Below, piece by piece: positions 40,588 to 48,680 of a DNA stretch of 64,000 nucleotides. The DNA is from Clostridia bacterium (GTDB lineage: Bacteria; Bacillota; Clostridia; Christensenellales; Borkfalkiaceae). Location of the stretch: contig JAFTKC010000012.1 of NCBI GenBank assembly GCA_017456055.1, forward strand, positions 1-64,000. The letters run 5' to 3'. Each line of letters starts with the position of its first letter. Position 1 is the stretch's first letter. The notes beneath the pieces are model-generated. The model saw nothing but the letters and a program-made list of their open reading frames with translations. It was not told the origin of the DNA and searched no databases. The position numbers were made by a program, and so were the translations under genes.

Positions 40588-41404
40588 AATTATTTATCGT
40601 CCTACTAAATAATTTTTTTGAAAGTTTTTTATAAAAGTTTAGTTGCTCTCTTCTTAAAAAGACGGTTTTATTTGAAGCCTTTTTAACTGAAATTACGTCT
40701 TTTTCTTTTAGATCGCAAATAAACTTTCCGTCTACGAACAGCCCTGCGCTATTACTTCCTTCTAAAACTAAATCACATTTAGATTCTGCCGAGAATACCA
40801 CAGATCTTTGTCCTAATGAGTGAGCAGATACAGGCGTAATAGATAAAGAATTTATTCCAGGGACCAAAATTGGACCTCCTGCCGATAAAGAATATGCCGT
40901 TGAACCTGTTGGCGTGGCAACAATAATTCCGTCCCCTACTATCGTTTCAACTTTATTTCCATCTATTGAGAAACTAACGTTTATAACGTTGCCCTTATTG
41001 TCTAGATAAGTTCTTTGAATATTAACGTCATTTAGCGCTAAATACTCTTTACCTTTATACGATATGGATAAATTAATTCTAGCATCTTCAATAAGTTGAT
41101 TTTTAAGTAGCATATCAACTGCTAAATCAATTTCGTCAATTTCAAATTCACTCAAATACCCAAGTTTTCCACAATTTATTCCTATTATTGGAAGGTTTGA
41201 CTTGCTTGCAAATTTCGTTCTTCTTAAAATAGTGCCGTCTCCACCGATAACGAATAAAACTTCAAACTTTTCATTTAGGTCAATTTCAGTTTCGCTATAA
41301 ACAATTTTATATTCTATTAAATTTTTCTCAAGAGTTTTTGCAAGTTTTTTTACAGTTTTACTTGCTATCTCTTTTTCCGGATTCACGTAAACGAGAACTT
41401 TCAT
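40580..41404 (-). CDS. nadK: NAD kinase
   Basis: NadK makes NADP from NAD with ATP or polyphosphate. The roughly 274 residues show GGDGTILR near residue 49, NCGKLGYL near 73 and TPTGSTAYSLSAGGPI near 170. I start at ATG 41404 (MKVLVYVN), preceded by GAGGGG; an in-frame start 30 bases upstream (41434) would give ten atypical residues. It lies between ispA and argR, as in many Clostridia, although tlyA and dxs are missing from this copy of the cluster. Confidence 0.95.
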   Translation of the reverse strand: MKVLVYVNPEKEIASKTVKKLAKTLEKNLIEYKIVYSETEIDLNEKFEVLFVIGGDGTILRRTKFASKSNLPIIGINCGKLGYLSEFEIDEIDLAVDMLLKNQLIEDARINLSISYKGKEYLALNDVNIQRTYLDNKGNVINVSFSIDGNKVETIVGDGIIVATPTGSTAYSLSAGGPILVPGINSLSITPVSAHSLGQRSVVFSAESKCDLVLEGSNSAGLFVDGKFICDLKEKDVISVKKASNKTVFLRREQLNFYKKLSKKLFSRTINNYD

Positions 41405-41470
41405 TATATCCCCTCTATATTGATAATAACACATAAAACGAATATTATCAATAAATATTCATAAAAATAT

Positions 41471-42343
41471 TTATGATTTTCTAGTTAACATATAGTTTGT
41501 AAAATCAATTAAAAACTCATTGTTTGGAATTTTTTTAAGAATTTCAATACATTTTTTATGATATTCTATGCACTTTTTCTTAGTTTCTTCTAGTCCGTAA
41601 ATTTTAATTGACGTGAGTTTGTCAACTTCTCTATCCTTATTGGGTGTTTTACCCATTTTAGAAAAATCGCTTTCAACGTCCATAACGTCGTCTACAAACT
41701 GAAAAAGAATTCCTAAATTATAACCAAACTCGCTAAGTTCGTTAAAATACTTTTTTTTACAACAAACGCTTGATATAAGTATTGGTGCAGTAATGAGTTT
41801 TGCAGTTTTATTATGATAAATATCTAGTAATAACTTTTCATTAAAATTAATTGATTTTTCACTTTGAAGATCTAGAATTTGCCCCTTTATCATCCCCTTA
41901 GAGCCTGCTAATTTAGATAGTAAGGATAGTGAAAGCGCGTCTTTAGATGAAAAATTTGTTTTATTTAACACAACTTCAAAGGCTAGGTTTAGTAAAGCAT
42001 CTCCGGTTAAAACGCCGATATCTTCACCATATTTTTTATGTGTAGACAATTTTCCCCTTCTATAATCATCGTTATCCATGCAAGGTAAATCGTCATGAAT
42101 AAGCGAATAAGTATGAATCATCTCTAGAGCAATGGAATGTTCGATTAAATCTTCAATATTGCCACCTAAAGCCTCGCAAACCGAATACATTAAAACGGGT
42201 CTAACCCTTTTTCCTGCGTCGAATATAGAATATTTTATAGCCTCGTTTAAGACGTTATCTTCTAAGCAATAGCAATCTAAAATTTTAGCAAGATTATCTT
42301 CAAAAAACGATTTATAGTAGGCATATTTATCCTTAAAACTCAC
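41471..42343 (-). CDS. ispA: Polyprenyl (farnesyl/geranyl) diphosphate synthase
   Basis: This 290-residue enzyme condenses isopentenyl diphosphate with allylic diphosphates to make C10-C15 prenyl chains for undecaprenyl and quinone synthesis. The aspartate-rich motifs are HDDLPCMDNDD near residue 84 and FVDDVMD near 219. It starts with GTG at 42343, inside the end of folD, after AAGGAGAG. It belongs with ispH in the isoprenoid pathway of this window. Confidence 0.93.
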   Translation of the reverse strand: MSFKDKYAYYKSFFEDNLAKILDCYCLEDNVLNEAIKYSIFDAGKRVRPVLMYSVCEALGGNIEDLIEHSIALEMIHTYSLIHDDLPCMDNDDYRRGKLSTHKKYGEDIGVLTGDALLNLAFEVVLNKTNFSSKDALSLSLLSKLAGSKGMIKGQILDLQSEKSINFNEKLLLDIYHNKTAKLITAPILISSVCCKKKYFNELSEFGYNLGILFQFVDDVMDVESDFSKMGKTPNKDREVDKLTSIKIYGLEETKKKCIEYHKKCIEILKKIPNNEFLIDFTNYMLTRKS

Positions 42344-43190
42344 CTTCTTCTCTCCTTAAGGCGCATTTATAAGTGTTTTCCATTAACGTTGCAATAGTCA
42401 TTGGACCGACACCACCTGGTACAGGCGTAATATAAGAAGTCTTTTTACTAACGTTATCAAAATCAACGTCACCTTTAAGACCATTTTCAGTTCTATTTAT
42501 ACCAACGTCTATAACTACCGCTCCTTCCTTTACCATGTTTTCCTTAACGAATTGTGTCTTGCCAAGCGCAGCAATTAAGATATCGGCATTACTGCAAATT
42601 TTTTCAATATCCTTAGTTTTGCTATGGCAAATAGTCACGGTGCAGTTTTCTTTTAAAAGTAAAAGTGAAATTGGCTTGCCAACTATATTGCTTCTACCAA
42701 TAACTACTGCGTTTTTGCCCGTAAGTTCAATATTAGCACTCTTAAGCATGGTAATTATGCCTTGTGGAGTACAAGAAACAATGCAAGGTTTTCCAAGTAG
42801 GAGATTTCCTATATTTATTGAAGTAAATCCGTCTACGTCCTTTTCAGGCGAAATACATGATAAAACCATATCTTCATTAATATGTTTTGGAAGCGGTAAT
42901 TGAACTAAAATACCATCGATTTTATTGTCGTTAGATAGCGATTTTGTTAATTCAATAACTTCTTCTTCGGTAGCAGTTTCTTCAAGTTTATAAGAAAGGG
43001 ATTTAATACCTACATATTCGCATGCTTTAATTTTATTTCTAACGTAAACTTGCGATGCAGGGTTTTCACCTACTAAAATAACCGCAAGTGTAATGTCGCG
43101 GTTATATTTATTCTTAAAATTCTCTACGCTGATTTTAAGTTGATCTTTAATGCTTTGAGATAACGCTTTTCCATCAATAATTTTAGTCAT
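42333..43190 (-). CDS. folD: Methylenetetrahydrofolate dehydrogenase/cyclohydrolase FolD
   Basis: FolD interconverts 5,10-methylene- and 10-formyl-tetrahydrofolate. The 285 residues contain the signatures VRNKIKACEYVGI with the catalytic Lys near residue 53, QLPLPKHI near 96, GRSNIVGKP near 161 and TPVPGGVGPMTIA near 258. It overlaps nusB by 8 bases and ispA by 11. In most Clostridia xseA and xseB would sit near this point; they are not here. Confidence 0.96.
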   Translation of the reverse strand: MTKIIDGKALSQSIKDQLKISVENFKNKYNRDITLAVILVGENPASQVYVRNKIKACEYVGIKSLSYKLEETATEEEVIELTKSLSNDNKIDGILVQLPLPKHINEDMVLSCISPEKDVDGFTSINIGNLLLGKPCIVSCTPQGIITMLKSANIELTGKNAVVIGRSNIVGKPISLLLLKENCTVTICHSKTKDIEKICSNADILIAALGKTQFVKENMVKEGAVVIDVGINRTENGLKGDVDFDNVSKKTSYITPVPGGVGPMTIATLMENTYKCALRREEGEF

Positions 43191-43575
43191 TTTTCTTCTC
43201 CGTAGCGTATCTTGATAAAATTCCGTTAACGTAATCAGTGCTTTTCTCAGTTGAATATTTTGCGCAAATATTTACAGCTTCGTCAATAACTACGGGAGTC
43301 GGTGTGTCAGGAAAATTGTCGAGTTCTGCAAGACCAACAAGTAAAGCGCATTTATCTACGTTTATTACTCTATCAAGTTTAAAGCCAATAGAATAATCTT
43401 GTATCACTTGCAAATTTTTATCAAAATCTTTGTCAACTGCATTTAATAAGTCAGTTGCAAATTTTTTATCGTCTATATTTAAGTCGGATGCTAAAACATC
43501 AAAAAGCCCTTCATCTATGTTGAAGAGCCTTGAATATATATATTTAAAAACTGTTTCTCTCGCTTGTCTTCTCAT
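43183..43575 (-). CDS. nusB: Transcription antitermination factor NusB
   Basis: NusB (130 residues) joins NusE on boxA RNA for rRNA antitermination. The N-terminus RRQARETVFKYIYS and the C-terminal helix region PTPVVIDEAVNICAKYSTEKSTDYVNGILS are typical. It lies 15 bases after the Asp23-family gene and overlaps folD, in the usual asp23-nusB order. Confidence 0.93.
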   Translation of the reverse strand: MRRQARETVFKYIYSRLFNIDEGLFDVLASDLNIDDKKFATDLLNAVDKDFDKNLQVIQDYSIGFKLDRVINVDKCALLVGLAELDNFPDTPTPVVIDEAVNICAKYSTEKSTDYVNGILSRYATEKKND

Positions 43576-43590
43576 AACTTTTTCCTGAAG

Positions 43591-44013
43591 TTAATTTTTC
43601 TTTTCTTCCTTTTCTTTTTCTGCGTTTTCAGTTGGTGCTTCGCTAGATTCTTGTTGTGCAATAAGTTTATCCGGCTCAGTAAACAAAACGTCGTTTACGA
43701 TTACGTTAACGCTATAAACGTGATAGTCGGTCATAGATTCTATATTGTGTCTAATAGCCTCTTGAATCTTAAACGCCATATCGGTCACACTTTGCGAATA
43801 ATCAATCTTAACCTTAACCTCAACCATTACGCCGTTATTGGTAAAATCAATTTTAATTGCTTTACTTTTATTTTTAACGTAGGACACGTAGGAGCATAGT
43901 TCAGCAAAAGGAATTTCCGAAATAGCAAGTAATACTATTCCCTCAACTATGCCGTCTCCGTAAACTATCTTATCTTCTTGAGTCTTTCTTGGATAAATGT
44001 TAAAACGCTTCAT
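43591..44013 (-). CDS. Asp23/Gls24-family envelope stress protein
   Basis: This 140-residue protein has the family core YGDGIVEGIVLLAISEI near residue 18 and VEVKVKIDYSQSVTDMAFKIQEAIRHNIE near 75-105, with a charged Glu/Lys tail. Family members attach to the membrane by partners and respond to cell-wall stress. It sits between spoIIIAH and nusB, the standard clostridial place. GAGGATATTT before the ATG is the ribosome-binding site, and an extended -10 (TGGTACAAT) lies upstream. Confidence 0.9.
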   Translation of the reverse strand: MKRFNIYPRKTQEDKIVYGDGIVEGIVLLAISEIPFAELCSYVSYVKNKSKAIKIDFTNNGVMVEVKVKIDYSQSVTDMAFKIQEAIRHNIESMTDYHVYSVNVIVNDVLFTEPDKLIAQQESSEAPTENAEKEKEEKKN

Positions 44014-44077
44014 AAATATCCTCTAAACAATATTTTTATATATTGTACCACAAAATATTTATTTTGCATAGTGTTTT

Positions 44078-44557
44078 TTAAGAAATAGGTATAATTTTTA
44101 CATTTTCTGGAGCAATATTAATCTCTTCGGAGATTATAGAATATATTACGATTGCTTCGTCGGTCGTCATCTCACTTGATTTTGCTATAACGTTAACGCT
44201 ATCTGATTCTAAACCTATAACCACTACTACGTCCTCAAAACCATAAGCTTTTATTAAGTTTTCAAGCAATAATTCTCTTTCGGTGTTTTGTGCGATTTCC
44301 GTCTTTAATGCTAGAGCACTAGAGTATTCTTCGCTGTCGCTAGGTGCGGATTGCAATACTTCGTCAATTTGCAATAAATTTTCGTTTCTAGTATTTAATC
44401 TTTCTAACCTATATTGAGTAAAATAGCTAGAATTTGCGCTTGCGTTAGTTTCAGTTGAAGAAATTGGCTCGGTAGTTAATACGAAATTAAATACTGCCGT
44501 CACAGCGAGTAGTGCTATCATACATGATAATACGATAATTTTTTTCCTTTTTGTCAT
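44078..44557 (-). CDS. spoIIIAH: Stage III sporulation protein AH
   Basis: SpoIIIAH (159 residues) sits in the mother-cell membrane and binds forespore SpoIIQ, forming the channel between the two cells. One N-terminal membrane helix (about 5-25) is followed by a coiled segment and a ring-building domain (about 85-155) ending in ENVKIIPIS. It is shorter than the Bacillus protein of about 218 residues. It is the last gene of the spoIIIA operon, 12 bases after spoIIIAG. Confidence 0.85.
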   Translation of the reverse strand: MTKRKKIIVLSCMIALLAVTAVFNFVLTTEPISSTETNASANSSYFTQYRLERLNTRNENLLQIDEVLQSAPSDSEEYSSALALKTEIAQNTERELLLENLIKAYGFEDVVVVIGLESDSVNVIAKSSEMTTDEAIVIYSIISEEINIAPENVKIIPIS

Positions 44558-44569
44558 AATTCTCTCCTT

Positions 44570-45064
44570 TTAATTTCTTGTCAATATTTCAATTTGACTT
44601 AAATTTATATTCAAAAGCGACGTTGTCGCTTGTTGAATTTTCGTTATTACTGATAAATTATTTTTATCAATTAGTATCATTACGCCCGAAATTTTTGGTG
44701 TTTTTTCTGTCAAAACTACCGTTTTGCCGTTAACTATAATTGGTTTTTCAGTCGTTTCAACACCATTTTCAGTTTCTAAAGTCACCTTTTCCATTGCCAA
44801 AACGCTTTGATTTCCCGATTCAATTGTTATAACTACCTTAACGTTTCCCGCCCCGTTTACTTCGCTAAGAAGTTCTTCTAGTTTACACTCTAAAGATGAA
44901 ACGTAATCAACTTCTTTATTTTTTTCATCACTTGAAACACTACTAAATCCCGAAGAAACTAAAATTATAATGATTATTATAGCAATAATTAAACTATAAA
45001 ATAACACTTTGTTTGATTTAATTTTTTCAAAAAAAGACTTTGATTTGCTAGTTAAATTATTCAA
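44570..45064 (-). CDS. spoIIIAG: Stage III sporulation protein AG
   Basis: SpoIIIAG (164 residues) forms a large ring in the channel between mother cell and forespore. It has a single membrane helix at about 20-42 and an extracytoplasmic domain with LEELLSEVNGAGNVKVVITIESG and the C-terminal pattern PKISGVMILIDKNN. It overlaps spoIIIAF by 8 bases. Confidence 0.92.
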   Translation of the reverse strand: MNNLTSKSKSFFEKIKSNKVLFYSLIIAIIIIIILVSSGFSSVSSDEKNKEVDYVSSLECKLEELLSEVNGAGNVKVVITIESGNQSVLAMEKVTLETENGVETTEKPIIVNGKTVVLTEKTPKISGVMILIDKNNLSVITKIQQATTSLLNINLSQIEILTRN

Positions 45065-45536
45065 TTATCTTTATCACTCCTTCACTAACACCTAGAAGTT
45101 TTGAAAGTAGCGTTTTTATCCTAACAATAATATCTATATTCGAATCGTTTGGATATATAACTTCACTACTTAAAAATACTTTGACGTTTTTTATCGAAAA
45201 ATCTTGAATATTTGCACTATCGTACACTATCTCTATTTTATCCGCCTTTATATTTTCATTAAGCAAAATTTCCATGCACTCTTTTGACTTTTCTTCCGCC
45301 CTTAAATACATTGTATAATCAACGTATTCTTCATCTAAAACTATTGAAAAATTAGCATTATTTGATAAATTTAAGTCTTCAATATTTAGATTAAAAATCG
45401 GTTTAATCACTGAAAATATAAGCAAAATCGAAAGAATATAACTAATAAAATTAAAAATTTTACCAGAGGGCAATATTAAAGTTATAATCGAAATAAATAA
45501 AACGGTTGATCCAACGCTAACCACGTATTCCCACAT
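45057..45536 (-). CDS. spoIIIAF: Stage III sporulation protein AF
   Basis: SpoIIIAF (159 residues) has two N-terminal membrane helices (about 8-25 and 30-50) with PSGKIFNFISYILSILLIFSV, then a ring-building-type domain to the C-terminus. It lies between spoIIIAE and spoIIIAG in the standard order. Confidence 0.88.
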   Translation of the reverse strand: MWEYVVSVGSTVLFISIITLILPSGKIFNFISYILSILLIFSVIKPIFNLNIEDLNLSNNANFSIVLDEEYVDYTMYLRAEEKSKECMEILLNENIKADKIEIVYDSANIQDFSIKNVKVFLSSEVIYPNDSNIDIIVRIKTLLSKLLGVSEGVIKIIE

Positions 45537-45542
45537 AATACC

Positions 45543-46703
45543 CTACACGAACGCACTAGAAGAAATCATTAAAATTAAAATGGTAATAAAAAACATTAAG
45601 CCAACGACGAGCATACAAGCAATTAAGTGCGATATAGCCTTAGAGAACGCCGTGCAGGTATTTGATAATTTCACGTCTGAAAAAGGCTCTATAATCGCAG
45701 AAACTAATTTTAGTAAAAAAGAATAAGAAACAAGACTTAAAGTTGGTGACAATATCAAATAAAATATGGCAACCACACCTGTTATACCGAGCACGTTTTT
45801 AATGATAATTGAGCCTGCCGTGACTATATCGAATCCATCTTTTAGAAATCCACCTACGATTGGCACCATATTTGAAATAGCGTATTTTGCCGCCTTTATA
45901 GAAACACCGTCAACAACCGACGCGTTAATCCCCTGAACGGTTATAAATACACCAGATAAGGTTATTAATAAACCTAATACCCACTTAAACGTAGAAGTGA
46001 AAAAATCGGTAAATTTATTTAATTTTATCTTGTTAGAAAAGTTAGATAAAATACTAAATATTGTAAAAAACGAAATTAATGGTATTAAAACGTTTTGAAC
46101 TATATTTATAAAACCTGTAGATAAGAACACTATTGTTGGTGAAAATATTCCAGCAGACACTTTCCCACCTGACGCAATCATCAAACTAAGCATTATGGGT
46201 GACATAATCTCGTTGAATTTCGCTATATTTTCAATAGTTGTTTTAGTTTTTTGAAACATGGTTATAATCGAATGAGATAAAATTAAAATTATCGCTAATA
46301 ACATGGCGAAAAGAACGATATTTTTAATTTCATCCGATAAACTTCCCCCTCTAAAATTAACGATTAAACTACATACTATTGATATAAATACAATACTTAA
46401 AATAGAAGGAAGATGACTTTTAATATTTTTCGTAAACATACTGACAACAAAAGACAATACGTTTTCATAATCTATTGAATAATTTCCATTTATAAACCCA
46501 TTAAAAATTGTACTAAAATCCAAGTCTGTTGGCGCACTCTCTATTGAATTAAAAAATTCTTCTAGTTTTGATAAATCAAGATTATTTAGTTCATTTTCAA
46601 TAGTTTCTTCAATAGTTAGCGTTTCTGCTAAAACGTTATTAGTTCCAACAAAAGTGACAATTATAAAAAGTATAAATATTATTGATAATATAATTTTTTT
46701 CAT
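45543..46703 (-). CDS. spoIIIAE: Stage III sporulation protein AE
   Basis: SpoIIIAE (386 residues) is a polytopic membrane protein of the channel, with a signal-type N-terminus (about 1-26) and about seven membrane helices. The family segment around FKWVLGLLITLSGVFITVQGINASVVDG near residue 240 is clear. It overlaps spoIIIAD by 4 bases and is followed by spoIIIAF after 6. Confidence 0.93.
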   Translation of the reverse strand: MKKIILSIIFILFIIVTFVGTNNVLAETLTIEETIENELNNLDLSKLEEFFNSIESAPTDLDFSTIFNGFINGNYSIDYENVLSFVVSMFTKNIKSHLPSILSIVFISIVCSLIVNFRGGSLSDEIKNIVLFAMLLAIILILSHSIITMFQKTKTTIENIAKFNEIMSPIMLSLMIASGGKVSAGIFSPTIVFLSTGFINIVQNVLIPLISFFTIFSILSNFSNKIKLNKFTDFFTSTFKWVLGLLITLSGVFITVQGINASVVDGVSIKAAKYAISNMVPIVGGFLKDGFDIVTAGSIIIKNVLGITGVVAIFYLILSPTLSLVSYSFLLKLVSAIIEPFSDVKLSNTCTAFSKAISHLIACMLVVGLMFFITILILMISSSAFV

Positions 46704-47080
46704 CCTGTTAGACTACCTAAAAGATTAAATATAGCATAAAATATAGGCATTGAAACGATAAAAATTATAATTTTTCCTACCATAACTAGTTTGTCCGCTA
46801 AACTCTTATACCCTACCTCTTCAACCGTACTTGCGCCAAACTCTATCAAATACGCTATTCCAACAACCTTAAATAATATTTTATAAAATTCTACGTCAAT
46901 TTTTGTACTATCTATTAGTGAAGTTATAAAACTATACGCTTGATTTAGATACGTTATCCCAAAGGACGCAATAACAACGCCAGAACAAACTAATGCAGGC
47001 ACGAATAAATCGCTATTGACGTTTTTTAAGACAATCAATATAGTTGAAAATAAAATAGTTAAAATAACAAGTTTAACCAT
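46700..47080 (-). CDS. spoIIIAD: Stage III sporulation protein AD
   Basis: SpoIIIAD (126 residues) is a small membrane protein with about four helices. The motif IAYLIEFGASTVEEVGYKSLADKLVMVGK near residue 72 is diagnostic. It lies between spoIIIAC (6 bases) and spoIIIAE (4-base overlap). Confidence 0.92.
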   Translation of the reverse strand: MVKLVILTILFSTILIVLKNVNSDLFVPALVCSGVVIASFGITYLNQAYSFITSLIDSTKIDVEFYKILFKVVGIAYLIEFGASTVEEVGYKSLADKLVMVGKIIIFIVSMPIFYAIFNLLGSLTG

Positions 47081-47086
47081 AGTTCA

Positions 47087-47284
47087 CTAATACAAGTTGA
47101 AAATGTTCTTTATTGTTTCAAATAAGTCACCTATCATATTAACAACTATAGTTAAAACAATAATCAATCCTACAATTGAAACCATTGTAGCAATGTCTTC
47201 TCTATCATTTTTCTTTAACAATTGGCAAATTACGGCAATTAAAATTCCTATTGCAGCAATCTTAAAAATAATGTCAATTTCCAT
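47087..47284 (-). CDS. spoIIIAC: Stage III sporulation protein AC
   Basis: SpoIIIAC is a 65-residue membrane protein with two helices. Its pattern IAAIGILIAVICQLLKKNDREDIATMVSIVGLI is typical of the family, and the size is standard. It sits 7 bases after spoIIIAB. Confidence 0.92.
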   Translation of the reverse strand: MEIDIIFKIAAIGILIAVICQLLKKNDREDIATMVSIVGLIIVLTIVVNMIGDLFETIKNIFNLY

Positions 47285-47291
47285 ATAAAAC

Positions 47292-47762
47292 CTAGATTAT
47301 GATTATAAATATAAGAATTCCTAAAAGCACGCCTATTTTTAAATAAAGTGGCGTGTACTTCTTTTCGTTTAATTTAGACTCTTCTAGATATTCTAAAATT
47401 TGATTCCTTGATTCTAAAAAGTAATTTTTTTGCGAAATCGAATCCCCTTTACCTACGTTTTTTAGGTAAAAAATACTAAATTCTTTTTCTTTTTCGCTTA
47501 AATACAAGGGCAGAAAAATATTAGAACTACCAATAACAAACATTTCATTAATGATCTTATAAAAATCTGTTTTTAGTTCAATTTTTTCAATAATAGAAGG
47601 TAAAGTATTGTTTGAAAAAGAGACTTCATTAATTAAAAGTTGATTAAACGAGTAAAAATCATTAAAAAATATTCTTTTGTTGCAATATTTTTTCGATAAT
47701 TCTTTTGAAATCATTATAGATGACACAATCAATATCACGCCTAAAATAAGCCTAAAATACAT
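47292..47762 (-). CDS. spoIIIAB: Stage III sporulation protein AB
   Basis: SpoIIIAB (156 residues) resembles the T2S/pilus GspF-type proteins. It has an N-terminal membrane helix, a helical cytoplasmic domain and a C-terminal membrane helix (about 138-156, LKIGVLLGILIFIIII). It overlaps spoIIIAA by 11 bases. Confidence 0.9.
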   Translation of the reverse strand: MYFRLILGVILIVSSIMISKELSKKYCNKRIFFNDFYSFNQLLINEVSFSNNTLPSIIEKIELKTDFYKIINEMFVIGSSNIFLPLYLSEKEKEFSIFYLKNVGKGDSISQKNYFLESRNQILEYLEESKLNEKKYTPLYLKIGVLLGILIFIIII

Positions 47763-48594
47763 TTAAATCACCATCTAAATATCTTTTTATCACACCCTTT
47801 TTTACGTCGTCTAATATAACGTATCTTTCAAACACTCCTTTAATAAAGTATCTTTTATTCATCAATTGAAATTCGTCCAATGCGTGAGTAGTTGCAATAA
47901 GTTTAACCCCGTTATTAACTGCAAAATTTGCCGATTCCCAGTCGATTTTAGTGCACAATTCATCCATAATCACAATGTTAGGCGACATTGTTCTAATACC
48001 AACGTCAAATGCAAATTGTTTAGAAGAATACGAAATTTTATCAATATTTTTACCTTTTATGCTTGCAAATTCTCCCCTTTCATCAATGATTAAAATATTA
48101 TTAAAACTTTCGTTTAATTGCCTTATTAAGTCTTTAAGCAGGGTGGTTTTACCCATAAATGGTGGAGAAATTATTAAAGTATTATATATTCCACCTAGAA
48201 ACAATTTATTATAAATATCACTTGCTGAACCAAATATTTGATGTGGCAATCTAACGTTTAACGAACTAACGTCTTTTATCGTGATAACCGAATCGTTATC
48301 GGTCACACAAGTACCGGCTAGTCCAACTCTTACCCCATCTTTTCCTGCTAAAAACCCCTTTTTTATTTGTTCGTTAAAAGCGTATATTGAGCCTTCAGTT
48401 AGTTTGGAGATAATATAATCAATATCCAATTTGTCACAATACACATATTCGCCATTTTTAATTAACGGCAATGCTTGTCCTTTAAGGTTAACTTGAACAA
48501 CCTCATTAAGTCTAATTCTAATTTCATATAAACTGGATAAATCTACGTTTGATAGTGCATCTAGGAACTTTTGTGGTAAAAAACTTAAATCCAT
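47752..48594 (-). CDS. spoIIIAA: Stage III sporulation protein AA (ATPase)
   Basis: SpoIIIAA (280 residues) is the secretion-type ATPase of the mother cell-forespore channel. The Walker A is SPPFMGKTTLLKDL near residue 143 and the Walker B region is VIMDELC near 208. RGEFASI and TTHA are also present. It is the first gene of the complete AA-to-AH operon. No Shine-Dalgarno sequence precedes the ATG; a CATATACA element 7 bases upstream could be a degenerate sigma-E -10, as the Bacillus operon is sigma-E-dependent. Confidence 0.94.
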   Translation of the reverse strand: MDLSFLPQKFLDALSNVDLSSLYEIRIRLNEVVQVNLKGQALPLIKNGEYVYCDKLDIDYIISKLTEGSIYAFNEQIKKGFLAGKDGVRVGLAGTCVTDNDSVITIKDVSSLNVRLPHQIFGSASDIYNKLFLGGIYNTLIISPPFMGKTTLLKDLIRQLNESFNNILIIDERGEFASIKGKNIDKISYSSKQFAFDVGIRTMSPNIVIMDELCTKIDWESANFAVNNGVKLIATTHALDEFQLMNKRYFIKGVFERYVILDDVKKGVIKRYLDGDLNVF

Positions 48595-48630
48595 TTATAT
48601 ATGTATATGTTTTACAATTTTTTATAGAAC

Positions 48631-48664
48631 AAAAAAACCTATTCGAATCTCGAATAGGTTTTTA
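48631..48664 (-). terminator. Terminator after ispH-rpsA
   Basis: The stem AAACCTATTCGA/TCGAATAGGTTT has a 3-base loop and a run of seven T on the minus strand. It isolates the ispH-rpsA transcript from the spoIIIA operon. Confidence 0.88.
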
Positions 48665-48680
48665 ATTTTTATTTTAGATA

